This document shows positions 1 to 6,587 of a DNA stretch of 20,223 nt, in pieces; position 1 is the first letter of the stretch, and each line of letters begins with the position of its first letter. A model generated the notes under the pieces. That model saw nothing but the letters and a program-made list of their open reading frames with translations, was not told the origin of the DNA and did not search any database. The stretch covers positions 1 to 20,223 of the forward strand of contig JAUSIO010000059.1 in NCBI GenBank assembly GCA_030647845.1, in the 5' to 3' direction. This DNA comes from a bacterium (GTDB taxonomy: Bacteria; Patescibacteriota; Minisyncoccia; Phycocordibacterales; SBAW01). Both the position numbers and the translations under genes were made by a program.

Positions 1-200
1 GTTTCTTGTGCTTGTAGGATTGCAAGCTGTGCTTCCGTAGACTCCCGGCTCCCAGAGGCCTCAGAGAGTTTCCCGTACATACCCCAGGCGGCGTGGACCG
101 CAAGTATTGCAACGCCAAAAAGTACTATACACCCCAACCCACGTAGACCCAGTTGTACTATCTCGCCTCTCTGATCACGCCGCTTTTTAAATTCCCACAT
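1..200 (-). CDS. FtsB/DivIC-like septum initiator, N-terminal part
   Basis: The minus strand opens at ATG 200-198 and runs off the window start, giving 66 residues beginning MWEFKKRRDQRGEIVQ. A basic N-terminus of about 16 residues is followed by one hydrophobic segment (about residues 20-38, GCIVLFGVAILAVHAAWGMY) and then a polar, Glu/Gln-rich stretch (STEAQLAILQAQE) that could begin a coiled coil. This is the architecture of FtsB/DivIC septum-formation initiators: short cytoplasmic tail, one membrane span, external coiled coil that bridges divisome proteins. The family call rests on architecture only, because the C-terminal half is missing. The start is supported by a -10-like TATTAT ending six bases upstream. 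It is divergent from the small gene at 225. Another small bitopic protein is possible. Confidence 0.55.
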   Translation of the reverse strand, partial: MWEFKKRRDQRGEIVQLGLRGLGCIVLFGVAILAVHAAWGMYGKLSEASGSRESTEAQLAILQAQE

Positions 201-206
201 AGTATG

Positions 207-212
207 ATAATA
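207..212 (-). promoter_or_regulatory. -10 box of the FtsB-like gene, leaderless spacing
   Basis: On the minus strand TATTAT is followed by six bases and then ATG (200). Transcription would be expected to start at or next to the A of the start codon. No Shine-Dalgarno sequence is visible. Confidence 0.5.
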
Positions 213-216
213 TACT
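211..216 (+). promoter_or_regulatory. -10 box of the 34-residue membrane peptide gene
   Basis: TATACT ends eight bases before ATG 225. It overlaps the opposing -10 box by two bases, so the two divergent promoters share an AT-rich core (203-216) and would compete for polymerase. Confidence 0.5.
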
Positions 217-224
217 GGTTATCT

Positions 225-329
225 ATGTTTGGGAAAAACCAAAAACGCAATATGCGCATACTGACTGGTGTCTTGGGTGTCCTGGTGATTGTGAGTATGC
301 TGGTCTCGTACTTTTCGCTCCTTATTTAG
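225..329 (+). CDS. 34-residue single-span membrane peptide
   Basis: ATG 225 to TAG 327-329 encodes 34 residues: a basic start (MFGKNQKRNMR) followed by one continuous hydrophobic helix (ILTGVLGVLVIVSMLVSYFS) ending LLI. A positive N-terminus and a single span predict a bitopic peptide with its N-terminus inside. A well-placed -10 box (TATACT, eight bases upstream) and clean termination before the repeat at 331 argue that the gene is real despite its size. Its position divergent from an FtsB-like gene could mean an envelope or division role, but that is guesswork. Function unknown. Confidence 0.5.
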   Translation: MFGKNQKRNMRILTGVLGVLVIVSMLVSYFSLLI

Positions 330-330
330 C

Positions 331-380
331 CCATTCGACTTCGCTCAGGTCATTCGACTCTGAGAGTCTCAGACTCGAAG
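331..380. repeat. Small palindromic repeat between convergent genes
   Basis: CATTCGACT occurs twice (332-340 and 351-359). The second copy opens an imperfect stem-loop at 353-379 with the perfect inner arm CTGAGA-G-TCTCAG (360-372). Read on the minus strand, 332-349 contains GAGCGAAGTCGA, the same core seen inside the RNase P RNA gene at 6753-6764. The block lies between the 34-residue gene (+) and the end of lepA (-), so it may also act as a weak bidirectional terminator, although neither strand has a strong T-tract directly after the stem. Confidence 0.55.
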
Positions 381-387
381 AGGTAAA

Positions 388-2403
388 TCACTCATTTTTT
401 ACCATTTTCAGAAAGACCTCCGCTGGGATGTTGACGCTCCCGCGCCCGAGCATTTTCTTTTTGCCTTTCTTTTGTTTTTCGCGCAGTTTCATCTTGCGGG
501 TAATGTCACCGCCGTACATGTGCTGGGTGACATCTTTGCTCAACGCCGAGAGTGTGCGCGAGGCAAGGATGCGGCCAAGCGCAACACCTTGGATTTTGGT
601 AACAAACATCTGCCGCGGCAATATGTCGTACAATTTTTCGACCGCCGCTTGTGCCTCCTCTTCTACCCGATGTTTTGCTACAATGCGCGAAAATGCGGGT
701 ACTAACTCTCCACCAACTAACACATCAAGCCGCACAACGTCGGCCTCGCGGAGCTCTTGCATTTCCCACGAGACAGACGCGTAGCCTGATGAGATACTTT
801 TGAGCGAATCAAAAAAGTTGCGCATCAGCTCGCGCAGTGGCATCACCACTTTGACTATGACGCGACCTTCGGAGAAGTTGGCGGTCGACTCTGCAGTGGC
901 TTCGTGCAGAAACATTAGGGGCATCAGAGCCCCAATATACTCGGTCGGCACAATTATCTCCGCGGAGACAAACGGCTCCCATACTTTTGCGATGTCACCA
1001 AACTCGGGGAACTGCGGTGGCGAGTAAACCGTGTGGCGTTTGCCATCTTTTGTCTCGACTTCGTAGGTGATAGTCGGCGTTGTAACAACCAGCGACAAAT
1101 GTGCTTCGCGGCGAAGCCGTTCGGTAACAATCTCCAAGTGGAGCATACCGAGCAAACCACAGCGAAACCCGCGCCCGAGCATGCCTGAAGACTCCTCCTC
1201 GAACGAGAGTGACGAGTCGGAAAGCCGCAAGCGCGAGAGGGCTTGCCGGAGTGCAACAAAGTCGTTCTGACTCTCGGGGTACAAGCTAGCCCACACGACC
1301 GGCCGCGGCTCGGCGTAGCCCGGGAGTGCTTGAGTATGGGCGCCTGCCTGCGCAGGCAGGCGCACCGTGTCACCAACGCGCGCTAGTCCTGGCTCTTTGA
1401 TGCCAGTTACCACATAGCCGATTGAGCCGGCACCCAAACCCGCTTGCAGTGCAATTGGTGTCGGCGAGAAGGTACCTACCTCGAGCGCAGTAAACTTTTT
1501 TCCTGTTGCAGCAAACTCGAGTATGTCTCCTTTTTTTATGTGTCCGTCAAACATCCGCAGATACACGATGACGCCTTGATGGTCGGAATACTGGAAGTCG
1601 AAGACGAGTGCTCGCGGAGAAACAGACACTCCAGTAAAACGAACTGTCTCCGGGTACGCCGATTTTCCTGCTGAAAAATCGGCTGAAGTTCTCGCGCCGT
1701 CGCGCTCGAAACCCCCTCCAACAGTTGTTTTACCTTCGCTTCCCTGCCGTGGTGGCGGGACACGCTCGATTACCGCCTGCAGTAACTCCTCTACACCCTC
1801 CCCGGTCCTGCCCGAGCAGAGCAAGATCGAGTCGGGGTCGATTTCGAGCAGTTGCGCAACTTGTATTTTGACATCATCGACTTGCGCCAAGGGCGAGTCG
1901 ATTTTTGAAATCGCTGGCACAATCACCAGCCCCAACTCGCGCGCGCTGCGCAGTGTGGTCAATGTTTGCGCCTGTACACCCTGCGTCGCGTCGACCAACA
2001 GCACTGCACCCTCGACTGCGGTGAGCGCGCGCGAGACTTCGTAGGAAAAGTCAATATGCCCTGGCGTGTCTATTAAATTAAGCTCGAATTTCTGCCCCTC
2101 GTTTTGCTCTTTCGGCACTTCGCTTCGCTCAGCACGGTTCGGATGCCAAAGCATCCTAACTTGCCCTTCGCTTCGCTCTTCCGGCACTTCGCTTTGCTCA
2201 GCACGGTTCGGATGCCAAAGCATCCGAACCGGCTGCATTTTGATGGTGATGCCCCGCTCGCGCTCCAAGTCCATCGAGTCCAAGACCTGCTCGCGCATTT
2301 TGCGCTTTTCTATCGTGCCTGTTAACTCCAAAAACCGGTCAGCCAAAGTCGACTTCCCATGGTCTATATGGGCAATAATGCTGAAATTCCGAGTGTGTTG
2401 CAT
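388..2403 (-). CDS. lepA: Elongation factor 4 (LepA GTPase) with repeat-derived insertions
   Basis: EF4/LepA is a ribosome-binding translational GTPase. This 671-residue copy is about 70 longer than the usual 600. The P-loop is AHIDHGKST (11-19), G2 lies in RERGITIK, G3 is DTPGH (112-116), and the LepA-specific C-terminal domain ends with YGGDITRKMKLREKQKKGKK. The surplus comes from insertions: residues 59-104 are two 23-residue repeats (VRMLWHPNRAE...) in the G2-G3 loop, about 224-257 is a second insert (GFERDGARTSADFSAGK...) between the G domain and domain II, and LPAQAGA near 347-355 is encoded by a perfect palindrome. The G4 motif reads SKID (166-169) rather than NKID, and G5 reads SGRTG. 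The ATG at 2403 has an extended -10 (TGATAGACT) ending seven bases upstream. The identification is secure; the effect of the inserts is unknown. Confidence 0.97.
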   Translation of the reverse strand: MQHTRNFSIIAHIDHGKSTLADRFLELTGTIEKRKMREQVLDSMDLERERGITIKMQPVRMLWHPNRAEQSEVPEERSEGQVRMLWHPNRAERSEVPKEQNEGQKFELNLIDTPGHIDFSYEVSRALTAVEGAVLLVDATQGVQAQTLTTLRSARELGLVIVPAISKIDSPLAQVDDVKIQVAQLLEIDPDSILLCSGRTGEGVEELLQAVIERVPPPRQGSEGKTTVGGGFERDGARTSADFSAGKSAYPETVRFTGVSVSPRALVFDFQYSDHQGVIVYLRMFDGHIKKGDILEFAATGKKFTALEVGTFSPTPIALQAGLGAGSIGYVVTGIKEPGLARVGDTVRLPAQAGAHTQALPGYAEPRPVVWASLYPESQNDFVALRQALSRLRLSDSSLSFEEESSGMLGRGFRCGLLGMLHLEIVTERLRREAHLSLVVTTPTITYEVETKDGKRHTVYSPPQFPEFGDIAKVWEPFVSAEIIVPTEYIGALMPLMFLHEATAESTANFSEGRVIVKVVMPLRELMRNFFDSLKSISSGYASVSWEMQELREADVVRLDVLVGGELVPAFSRIVAKHRVEEEAQAAVEKLYDILPRQMFVTKIQGVALGRILASRTLSALSKDVTQHMYGGDITRKMKLREKQKKGKKKMLGRGSVNIPAEVFLKMVKNE
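1340..1363. repeat. 24-bp perfect palindrome inside lepA
   Basis: Half-site GCGCCTGCCTGC is followed directly by its exact complement, with no spacer. Read on the minus strand it encodes about residues 347-355 (LPAQAGA), where E. coli LepA is a few residues shorter. It looks like a short palindromic insertion tolerated in frame. Confidence 0.8.
1634..1733 (-). repeat. 100-bp nested palindromic element in frame in lepA (copy 1)
   Basis: The ends are inverted repeats: GTAAAACGAACTGT at 1634-1647 against ACAGTTGTTTTAC at 1721-1733, a perfect match except for one extra G. Inside is a 9-bp hairpin, GCCGATTTT (1658-1666) with AAAATCGGC (1675-1683), then a GC-rich core TCTCGCGCCGTCGCGCTCGA (1690-1709). 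The same 20-bp core, an inner 9-bp hairpin and GTAAAA-type ends recur in an intergenic element of identical length at 17775-17874. In lepA it encodes about residues 224-257, a stretch absent from E. coli LepA. Strand is given in lepA orientation. Confidence 0.85.
2092..2160 (-). repeat. 69-bp in-frame repeat in lepA, unit A
   Basis: This unit encodes residues 82-104 (VRMLWHPNRAERSEVPKEQ...). It differs from unit B at seven of 69 positions, mostly transitions. It contains the inverted repeat GGTTCGGATGC / GCATCC and the core GCACTTCGCTTCGCTCAGCA (2115-2134), which recurs with one change next to tRNA-Ser at 16614. Confidence 0.85.
2161..2229 (-). repeat. 69-bp in-frame repeat in lepA, unit B
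   Basis: This unit encodes residues 59-81 (VRMLWHPNRAEQSEVPEER...) and lies directly next to unit A. It forms a perfect 11-bp stem, GGTTCGGATGC (2205-2215) and GCATCCGAACC (2220-2230), closed by the loop CAAA. The length of 23 codons keeps the reading frame. The two units share 19 of 23 residues. Confidence 0.88.
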
Positions 2404-2410
2404 GCACCAG

Positions 2411-2419
2411 AGTCTATCA
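2411..2419 (-). promoter_or_regulatory. Extended -10 promoter of lepA, leaderless spacing
   Basis: On the minus strand TGATAGACT (TGn plus TAGACT) is followed by seven bases and ATG 2403. It lies in the 47-bp gap after murJ, so lepA can be transcribed on its own as well as by read-through. Confidence 0.55.
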
Positions 2420-2450
2420 TTTTTGTCGAAAACAGCACGGCATCGAGGGA

Positions 2451-4124
2451 CTATGACGAGATGTCGGTGGGTTCGAGCGCCATCGGTGGGGTGTCCTTAA
2501 AGCGGCGGCGCAAGGCGGCGAGTGCTTCTGCCAATTCTTGATTTTTGAGCAGAGCAAGCACTAGCCCGGTTGTCGTTACACCAAGAATGCCAGCGACACC
2601 GCCCTGCAGGACCAATCCGAGCGCGGTGTTTACGCTCCCAGCGAGGCCAGTGTAAAAAAGTACGAGGTATGCGACCCCTCCACCGAGGACTGACGCGGCA
2701 AAACTTTGGAAGATAAGGTCACCGAGGCGTACCCGAGGAATTTTGAAGTCGTGGATAAAAAATACAAATCCAACAACAAATTTGACAATTGAACCAAGTG
2801 AGAGACCGAGCGCCAACATCAGCACTATAGTGCCTGGGACGTCCGTTACGCGCAAGATTGCTTCTATAAACGCGCGCATAAAACTGCTCCAATGGAAGAG
2901 CGCCACCAACGCGAGTGCCGAGCAAACCGAAACAACAACATCGACACACCCAAAGTAGAGCGGTTTTTTTGTATTGCCGGCTGCGTAGTACGCCCGTGCA
3001 ATCAAAAGAGTAATGGACTGCGCCGCAAGCGAGATAATAAATAGTGCGAGCGCCGCGGCCACGAGGCGCGTTGCGTCCCAGCTAAACGCACCCACACCCA
3101 AGATGACGCGCACGAGCTGTGCGCGCAGTACAACACAGAACACGGTCGCCGGGATCGACCAAAAAAAGATATGCCGCAGTGCGGTCTCGACGTAGCGGAC
3201 AAACTCGGCCCGCTCGCCCCGCGCATGCAAGCGCGCGAGTGTTGGGAATGCCGCAACTGAGTACGACACGCCTATAATTGTCAACGGTACCGCCTGCAAG
3301 TTGTAGGCAAACATAAAAACCGCAATTGAGCCTACAGAAAAATAGGATGCCAGTGCAACCATCGCAAGTAACGATATCTGCCCGGCGGCGAGCGCGAGCG
3401 TCCGTGGTATCGAAAGACCCAAAACCGCAACAAGCTCTTTGTACAACAAACCAAGCGGTAGCGTTTTGGTCACCTTTCCACTGGTAAAAAAGGGCAACTG
3501 GACAAGCAGGTGGAGCGACGCACCTAGTACCACTCCCCACCCAAGCCCAGCGAGCCCCACGTGCGGGTACAGTGCAACGATACCAAAAATAATCCCGAGG
3601 TTGTACAACAGAGGCGAAACCGAGTAGAGAAAGAAGCGATGCCGCAGTTGCGTCCACGATGCGACAATGTTTGACGCGCCGAGCAGTAGTGGCTGCAACA
3701 ATAAAATCCGTACTAGCAAAATCAAATCGGGGTTCGCGAGCCCCGGTGCTACCCATGCCACAAGCCAAGGAGCCATCACAAATGCAACGGCAGAAATAAG
3801 CCCCATCCCGACAAAAAACACAAAAAGGATTTGCCGCAAAAACGAGACGACAAGACCAGCGTGCTCTTGCCCCAGCCGCGAGAGTACCGGCAAAAGCGCG
3901 TAGAGCGAAAGGAGCGAAGCAACGGTAGCAAACAAAAAGTCCGGGATACGAAACGCAGCGTAGTACACGTCTAGTGTCGAAGAGGCACCAAAATGTGCCG
4001 CGAGCAGCCGGTCGCGCACCAGCGCCAAGAGCTGCGAGCCAAGCGCAAAAGCGGCGAGCATATACGCCGCTTCGTGCATCCCGCGCACTTCACGCCCAAC
4101 AACTGCCAAAAATGAACGCACCAT
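2451..4124 (-). CDS. murJ: Lipid II flippase MurJ (MviN family)
   Basis: MurJ moves lipid-linked peptidoglycan precursor across the cytoplasmic membrane. The 557-residue protein is almost entirely hydrophobic helices, consistent with the roughly 14 spans of the MOP-superfamily fold. The N-terminus has the family signature order: ALGSQLLALVRDRLLAAHFG (about 28-47), then YYAAFRIPDFLF and ALLPVLSRL. In E. coli MurJ the equivalent region holds the essential Arg/Asp positions, and matching charged residues (VRDR, FRIPD) are present here. The C-terminus ends in a short charged tail (ALRRRFKDTPPM). It lies 25 bp after the ligase-like/TPR gene, on the same strand. The ATG at 4124 is preceded by TAGAAT with six bases between. 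The adjacent AGCAGG is too close to act as a normal Shine-Dalgarno sequence. The family call is secure. Confidence 0.93.
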   Translation of the reverse strand: MVRSFLAVVGREVRGMHEAAYMLAAFALGSQLLALVRDRLLAAHFGASSTLDVYYAAFRIPDFLFATVASLLSLYALLPVLSRLGQEHAGLVVSFLRQILFVFFVGMGLISAVAFVMAPWLVAWVAPGLANPDLILLVRILLLQPLLLGASNIVASWTQLRHRFFLYSVSPLLYNLGIIFGIVALYPHVGLAGLGWGVVLGASLHLLVQLPFFTSGKVTKTLPLGLLYKELVAVLGLSIPRTLALAAGQISLLAMVALASYFSVGSIAVFMFAYNLQAVPLTIIGVSYSVAAFPTLARLHARGERAEFVRYVETALRHIFFWSIPATVFCVVLRAQLVRVILGVGAFSWDATRLVAAALALFIISLAAQSITLLIARAYYAAGNTKKPLYFGCVDVVVSVCSALALVALFHWSSFMRAFIEAILRVTDVPGTIVLMLALGLSLGSIVKFVVGFVFFIHDFKIPRVRLGDLIFQSFAASVLGGGVAYLVLFYTGLAGSVNTALGLVLQGGVAGILGVTTTGLVLALLKNQELAEALAALRRRFKDTPPMALEPTDISS

Positions 4125-4130
4125 CCTGCT

Positions 4131-4136
4131 ATTCTA
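4131..4136 (-). promoter_or_regulatory. -10 box of murJ, leaderless spacing
   Basis: TAGAAT on the minus strand is followed by six bases and ATG 4124. It falls wholly within the 25-bp gap after the preceding gene. Confidence 0.45.
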
Positions 4137-4149
4137 ACTGCGCCTGCCC

Positions 4150-6519
4150 TTATTGGGAAATGGGTGCCGTTGTCCGTTTTTGTGGTGCGGTCGAGACCGG
4201 AGGTTGCGCGTTATCGAACGGCTTTTTGCCCTGCTCTAAGTTCTGTAGGATGCTCGCAACCTCGCTGTTGTCTGGGTTTGTCTTTTGTAGGTCAATAAAC
4301 TGTCGTATAGCGTCTTGCGTGCGCCCCTGTGCAGCATACGAGAGACCGAGGAAGTATTTGGCATTAGCATAGTTAGGCTCGATTTTTATTGCTTGTTCCA
4401 GCGCTGACAGTGCATTCTGCATGTCACCCTGCGTGTAATAGAGCAACCCAAGCTCAAACCAAATAGAGGGAACGCCCGGGGCACTTTGCACCGCCGCTTG
4501 TGCGGCACGGGTTGCTCCGACCAAGTCTTTGTTTGCAACATTAAGCTGCACGACAAAAAGTATCGCGTCGGTATAATCGGGTTTGAGCGTAAGTGCCTGC
4601 ATCACGTATTTTTCTGCATCCTTGTTATTTTTATTGGTGACCTCAAGGCGCGCCTGCACAAGCGGAATTTCCGGATTCATCGGGTTATATTGGGTGGCGG
4701 TTTTGTACTTCTGCCCCGCAGTGTCGTATGCGTCTTGCACACCGAGCGACGTGAGAAAATTGTAGATATTTGCCAGCAACAGATACCCACGATAATCCTG
4801 TGGGTTCATGACAATATAGCGTTCCACGGACGCAATAGTGGCTTTCAATTGCTCAGTAAACGCCGTTTGTTGCTCTTTGGATGGGGCGGCGGTCGAGGCT
4901 GCCATCTGCTGCAATTTGCGAGTACCGGCTGCAGTCGCAAGCAACAAATCATTGCCAGTTACTTCTATACTTTGTGCGCGTGCTGCCGAGGCAAGTGCCT
5001 GGTCGGCATTTTGTTGTGCAAGTGCCGCAAGCCCTTGATTAGTGTAGGCCTCGGCAAGCGCGCGGCGCGCCACCGTGGCAGACACAGACAAGATAAGTAG
5101 TAAGGATACGGCGGCAATAACGCCAAACCGGAGGCGCGCCGCACGCGTCGGGGCCACGGGGACATCATCGTGGGTTACCTGCGGGTGCCGCAGAGAAAAA
5201 CCAAAAGCGGCTCCAGCGAGTACAAACGCCAAGAGAACTATATTCTCACTCGGCACGTACAAAAAGATGACACACCACAGATACACTCCGGCGAGACACA
5301 ACGAGAGCCCAAGAACTTTTTCCTTCGCAGAAAATAGAGCGGTACGTGCGACACGCAAGGCACCAAGTAAGACCAACGCGAGCGGTACGAGCCACGCCAG
5401 CACACCGAGTACACCAACCGAGACAAGTGCGGTCATAAACGTGCTAAAGCCAACGTTGAAGTCGAGATTCCAAAACTGAGACTGATTAACCCCTTTCGGT
5501 TTATTGAGTAGCCAGTTTTGACCGAATGTATTTGGCCCGGTGCCAACAAAAAATTTCTGGAGTGAGGCGCCGTGTGACGCTTTTACCACGTCGATTGTGG
5601 AAGAAAATGACGGCCGCACCTCAAGCGAAGAAACCGGAAATACACTTGCAATACCACCACCTAGTATCGAGCCCCACAAGAGCAACAGCCCCGCCACCGC
5701 GGCCCCCGCAAGTGGGAGCCATGGCACGGCACTTTTAGTTGAGGCGGTTTTTGATGGCCCGCCTGAATGACCTTGGCCACTCGGGCGGGCGGGCTTGGAG
5801 AGAAACGACCATACCGAAAGTAGGAGGCAAGAGCCCAACAAAAGCAACCACACAAGCGAAAATTGAACAATCGCCAAGAGCAACACGAGGAGGAGTGCTA
5901 CAACCCCCGCGTAGACTCGACGGATAAACGGCATCTCAACAAACTCTACCCACACCAACAACAACAGGAGCCCAAGCCCGACCAAAAGACCAAGGTCGTT
6001 CCACTTGCCGACGAGGTTGACCGACCGGTCTGCAAACGCCGCCAGAGGCAATGCAGAAGTCCCAAACACGATAACTATGTACTGGAAAAGCGCCACAACG
6101 GCGGCCACACCCACCACTCCAGCGAGAAGAATCCGCGCCGAGGAAGTCGACCGAAACAGCGCAAACGAAAGTACAAAAGCAAGAGACGCCAGCGTTATAA
6201 AAACTATCGTGTCAGCTTCGACCGAAAAACCGGAGAGTCCAACCGATGGGCTGGCGGAGAAGTACCAAGACACGAGATACACTAAGGGCAGTGCCGCAAC
6301 AAGAAGCGCCGTTTTTGTTCCTTTACTAGTATTACTAAACATACGCAGACCGCCGCCGAGGGTAAACAACCCTGCCGAGACCAAGAGACACAGACCAAAT
6401 ACCGCTACTTTAGCAAGTTGGAACGGGAACCATGCTACGGGGATAATAAAAACTAGCGCAAGCACCAGGCCGAAAATGTAAACATTCCGCGACCAAGTAA
6501 GAAGTCGTGAGTGATACAT
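4150..6519 (-). CDS. Polytopic O-antigen-ligase/polymerase-like protein with C-terminal TPRs
   Basis: The 789-residue protein has two halves. Residues 1 to about 485 are hydrophobic with around a dozen predicted spans and a large loop near the middle (after LGGGIASVFPVSS), the layout of Wzy/WaaL-type polymerases and ligases that handle lipid-linked glycans. About 490-765 are tetratricopeptide repeats, with clear units such as PSIWFELGLLYYTQGDMQNA and ANAKYFLGLSYAAQGRTQDA, followed by a Pro/Gln-rich tail. It lies 25 bp before murJ on the same strand, which fits envelope assembly. I chose ATG 6519 (MYHSRLL): an upstream in-frame TTG at 6546 would lie before the extended -10 TGATATACT, which ends seven bases before 6519. 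The ligase/polymerase function is inferred from topology; the substrate and catalytic residues are unknown. The TPRs are clear. Confidence 0.75.
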   Translation of the reverse strand: MYHSRLLTWSRNVYIFGLVLALVFIIPVAWFPFQLAKVAVFGLCLLVSAGLFTLGGGLRMFSNTSKGTKTALLVAALPLVYLVSWYFSASPSVGLSGFSVEADTIVFITLASLAFVLSFALFRSTSSARILLAGVVGVAAVVALFQYIVIVFGTSALPLAAFADRSVNLVGKWNDLGLLVGLGLLLLLVWVEFVEMPFIRRVYAGVVALLLVLLLAIVQFSLVWLLLLGSCLLLSVWSFLSKPARPSGQGHSGGPSKTASTKSAVPWLPLAGAAVAGLLLLWGSILGGGIASVFPVSSLEVRPSFSSTIDVVKASHGASLQKFFVGTGPNTFGQNWLLNKPKGVNQSQFWNLDFNVGFSTFMTALVSVGVLGVLAWLVPLALVLLGALRVARTALFSAKEKVLGLSLCLAGVYLWCVIFLYVPSENIVLLAFVLAGAAFGFSLRHPQVTHDDVPVAPTRAARLRFGVIAAVSLLLILSVSATVARRALAEAYTNQGLAALAQQNADQALASAARAQSIEVTGNDLLLATAAGTRKLQQMAASTAAPSKEQQTAFTEQLKATIASVERYIVMNPQDYRGYLLLANIYNFLTSLGVQDAYDTAGQKYKTATQYNPMNPEIPLVQARLEVTNKNNKDAEKYVMQALTLKPDYTDAILFVVQLNVANKDLVGATRAAQAAVQSAPGVPSIWFELGLLYYTQGDMQNALSALEQAIKIEPNYANAKYFLGLSYAAQGRTQDAIRQFIDLQKTNPDNSEVASILQNLEQGKKPFDNAQPPVSTAPQKRTTAPISQ

Positions 6520-6526
6520 ACCAACT

Positions 6527-6535
6527 AGTATATCA
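6527..6535 (-). promoter_or_regulatory. Extended -10 promoter deciding the start of the ligase/TPR gene
   Basis: TGATATACT on the minus strand, seven bases, then ATG 6519. No convincing -35 box is visible, as is common with extended -10 promoters. It excludes the longer TTG start at 6546 unless another promoter lies inside rnpB. Confidence 0.65.
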
Positions 6536-6572
6536 AAGAAATACAAGTCGCAAATTTTTTCTGTGGATTATG

Positions 6573-6581
6573 TGCTATACT
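6573..6581 (+). promoter_or_regulatory. Extended -10 promoter of rnpB
   Basis: TGCTATACT; a start about seven bases downstream gives an RNA 5' end near A6588, just where helix P1 (GCGCGT) begins. It is divergent from the ligase/TPR promoter, with 37 bp between the two -10 boxes. Confidence 0.65.
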
Positions 6582-6587
6582 AGAGTC

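Noticed and set aside
2092..2229. Tandem repeats as a possible CRISPR remnant
   Set aside because: The units abut with no spacers, keep the lepA frame and are translated; there is no cas gene.
4125..4130. AGCAGG as Shine-Dalgarno for murJ
   Set aside because: It touches the start codon, leaving no spacer, and the TAGAAT directly upstream fits a leaderless start better.
5863..6285. 140-residue and overlapping plus-strand frames across 5500-6480
   Set aside because: They are antisense shadows of the hydrophobic half of the ligase/TPR gene, with low-complexity Arg/Lys/Pro composition and no homology signal.
6520..6546. TTG start at 6546 for the ligase/TPR gene
   Set aside because: It would lie upstream of the extended -10 box that ends seven bases before ATG 6519.
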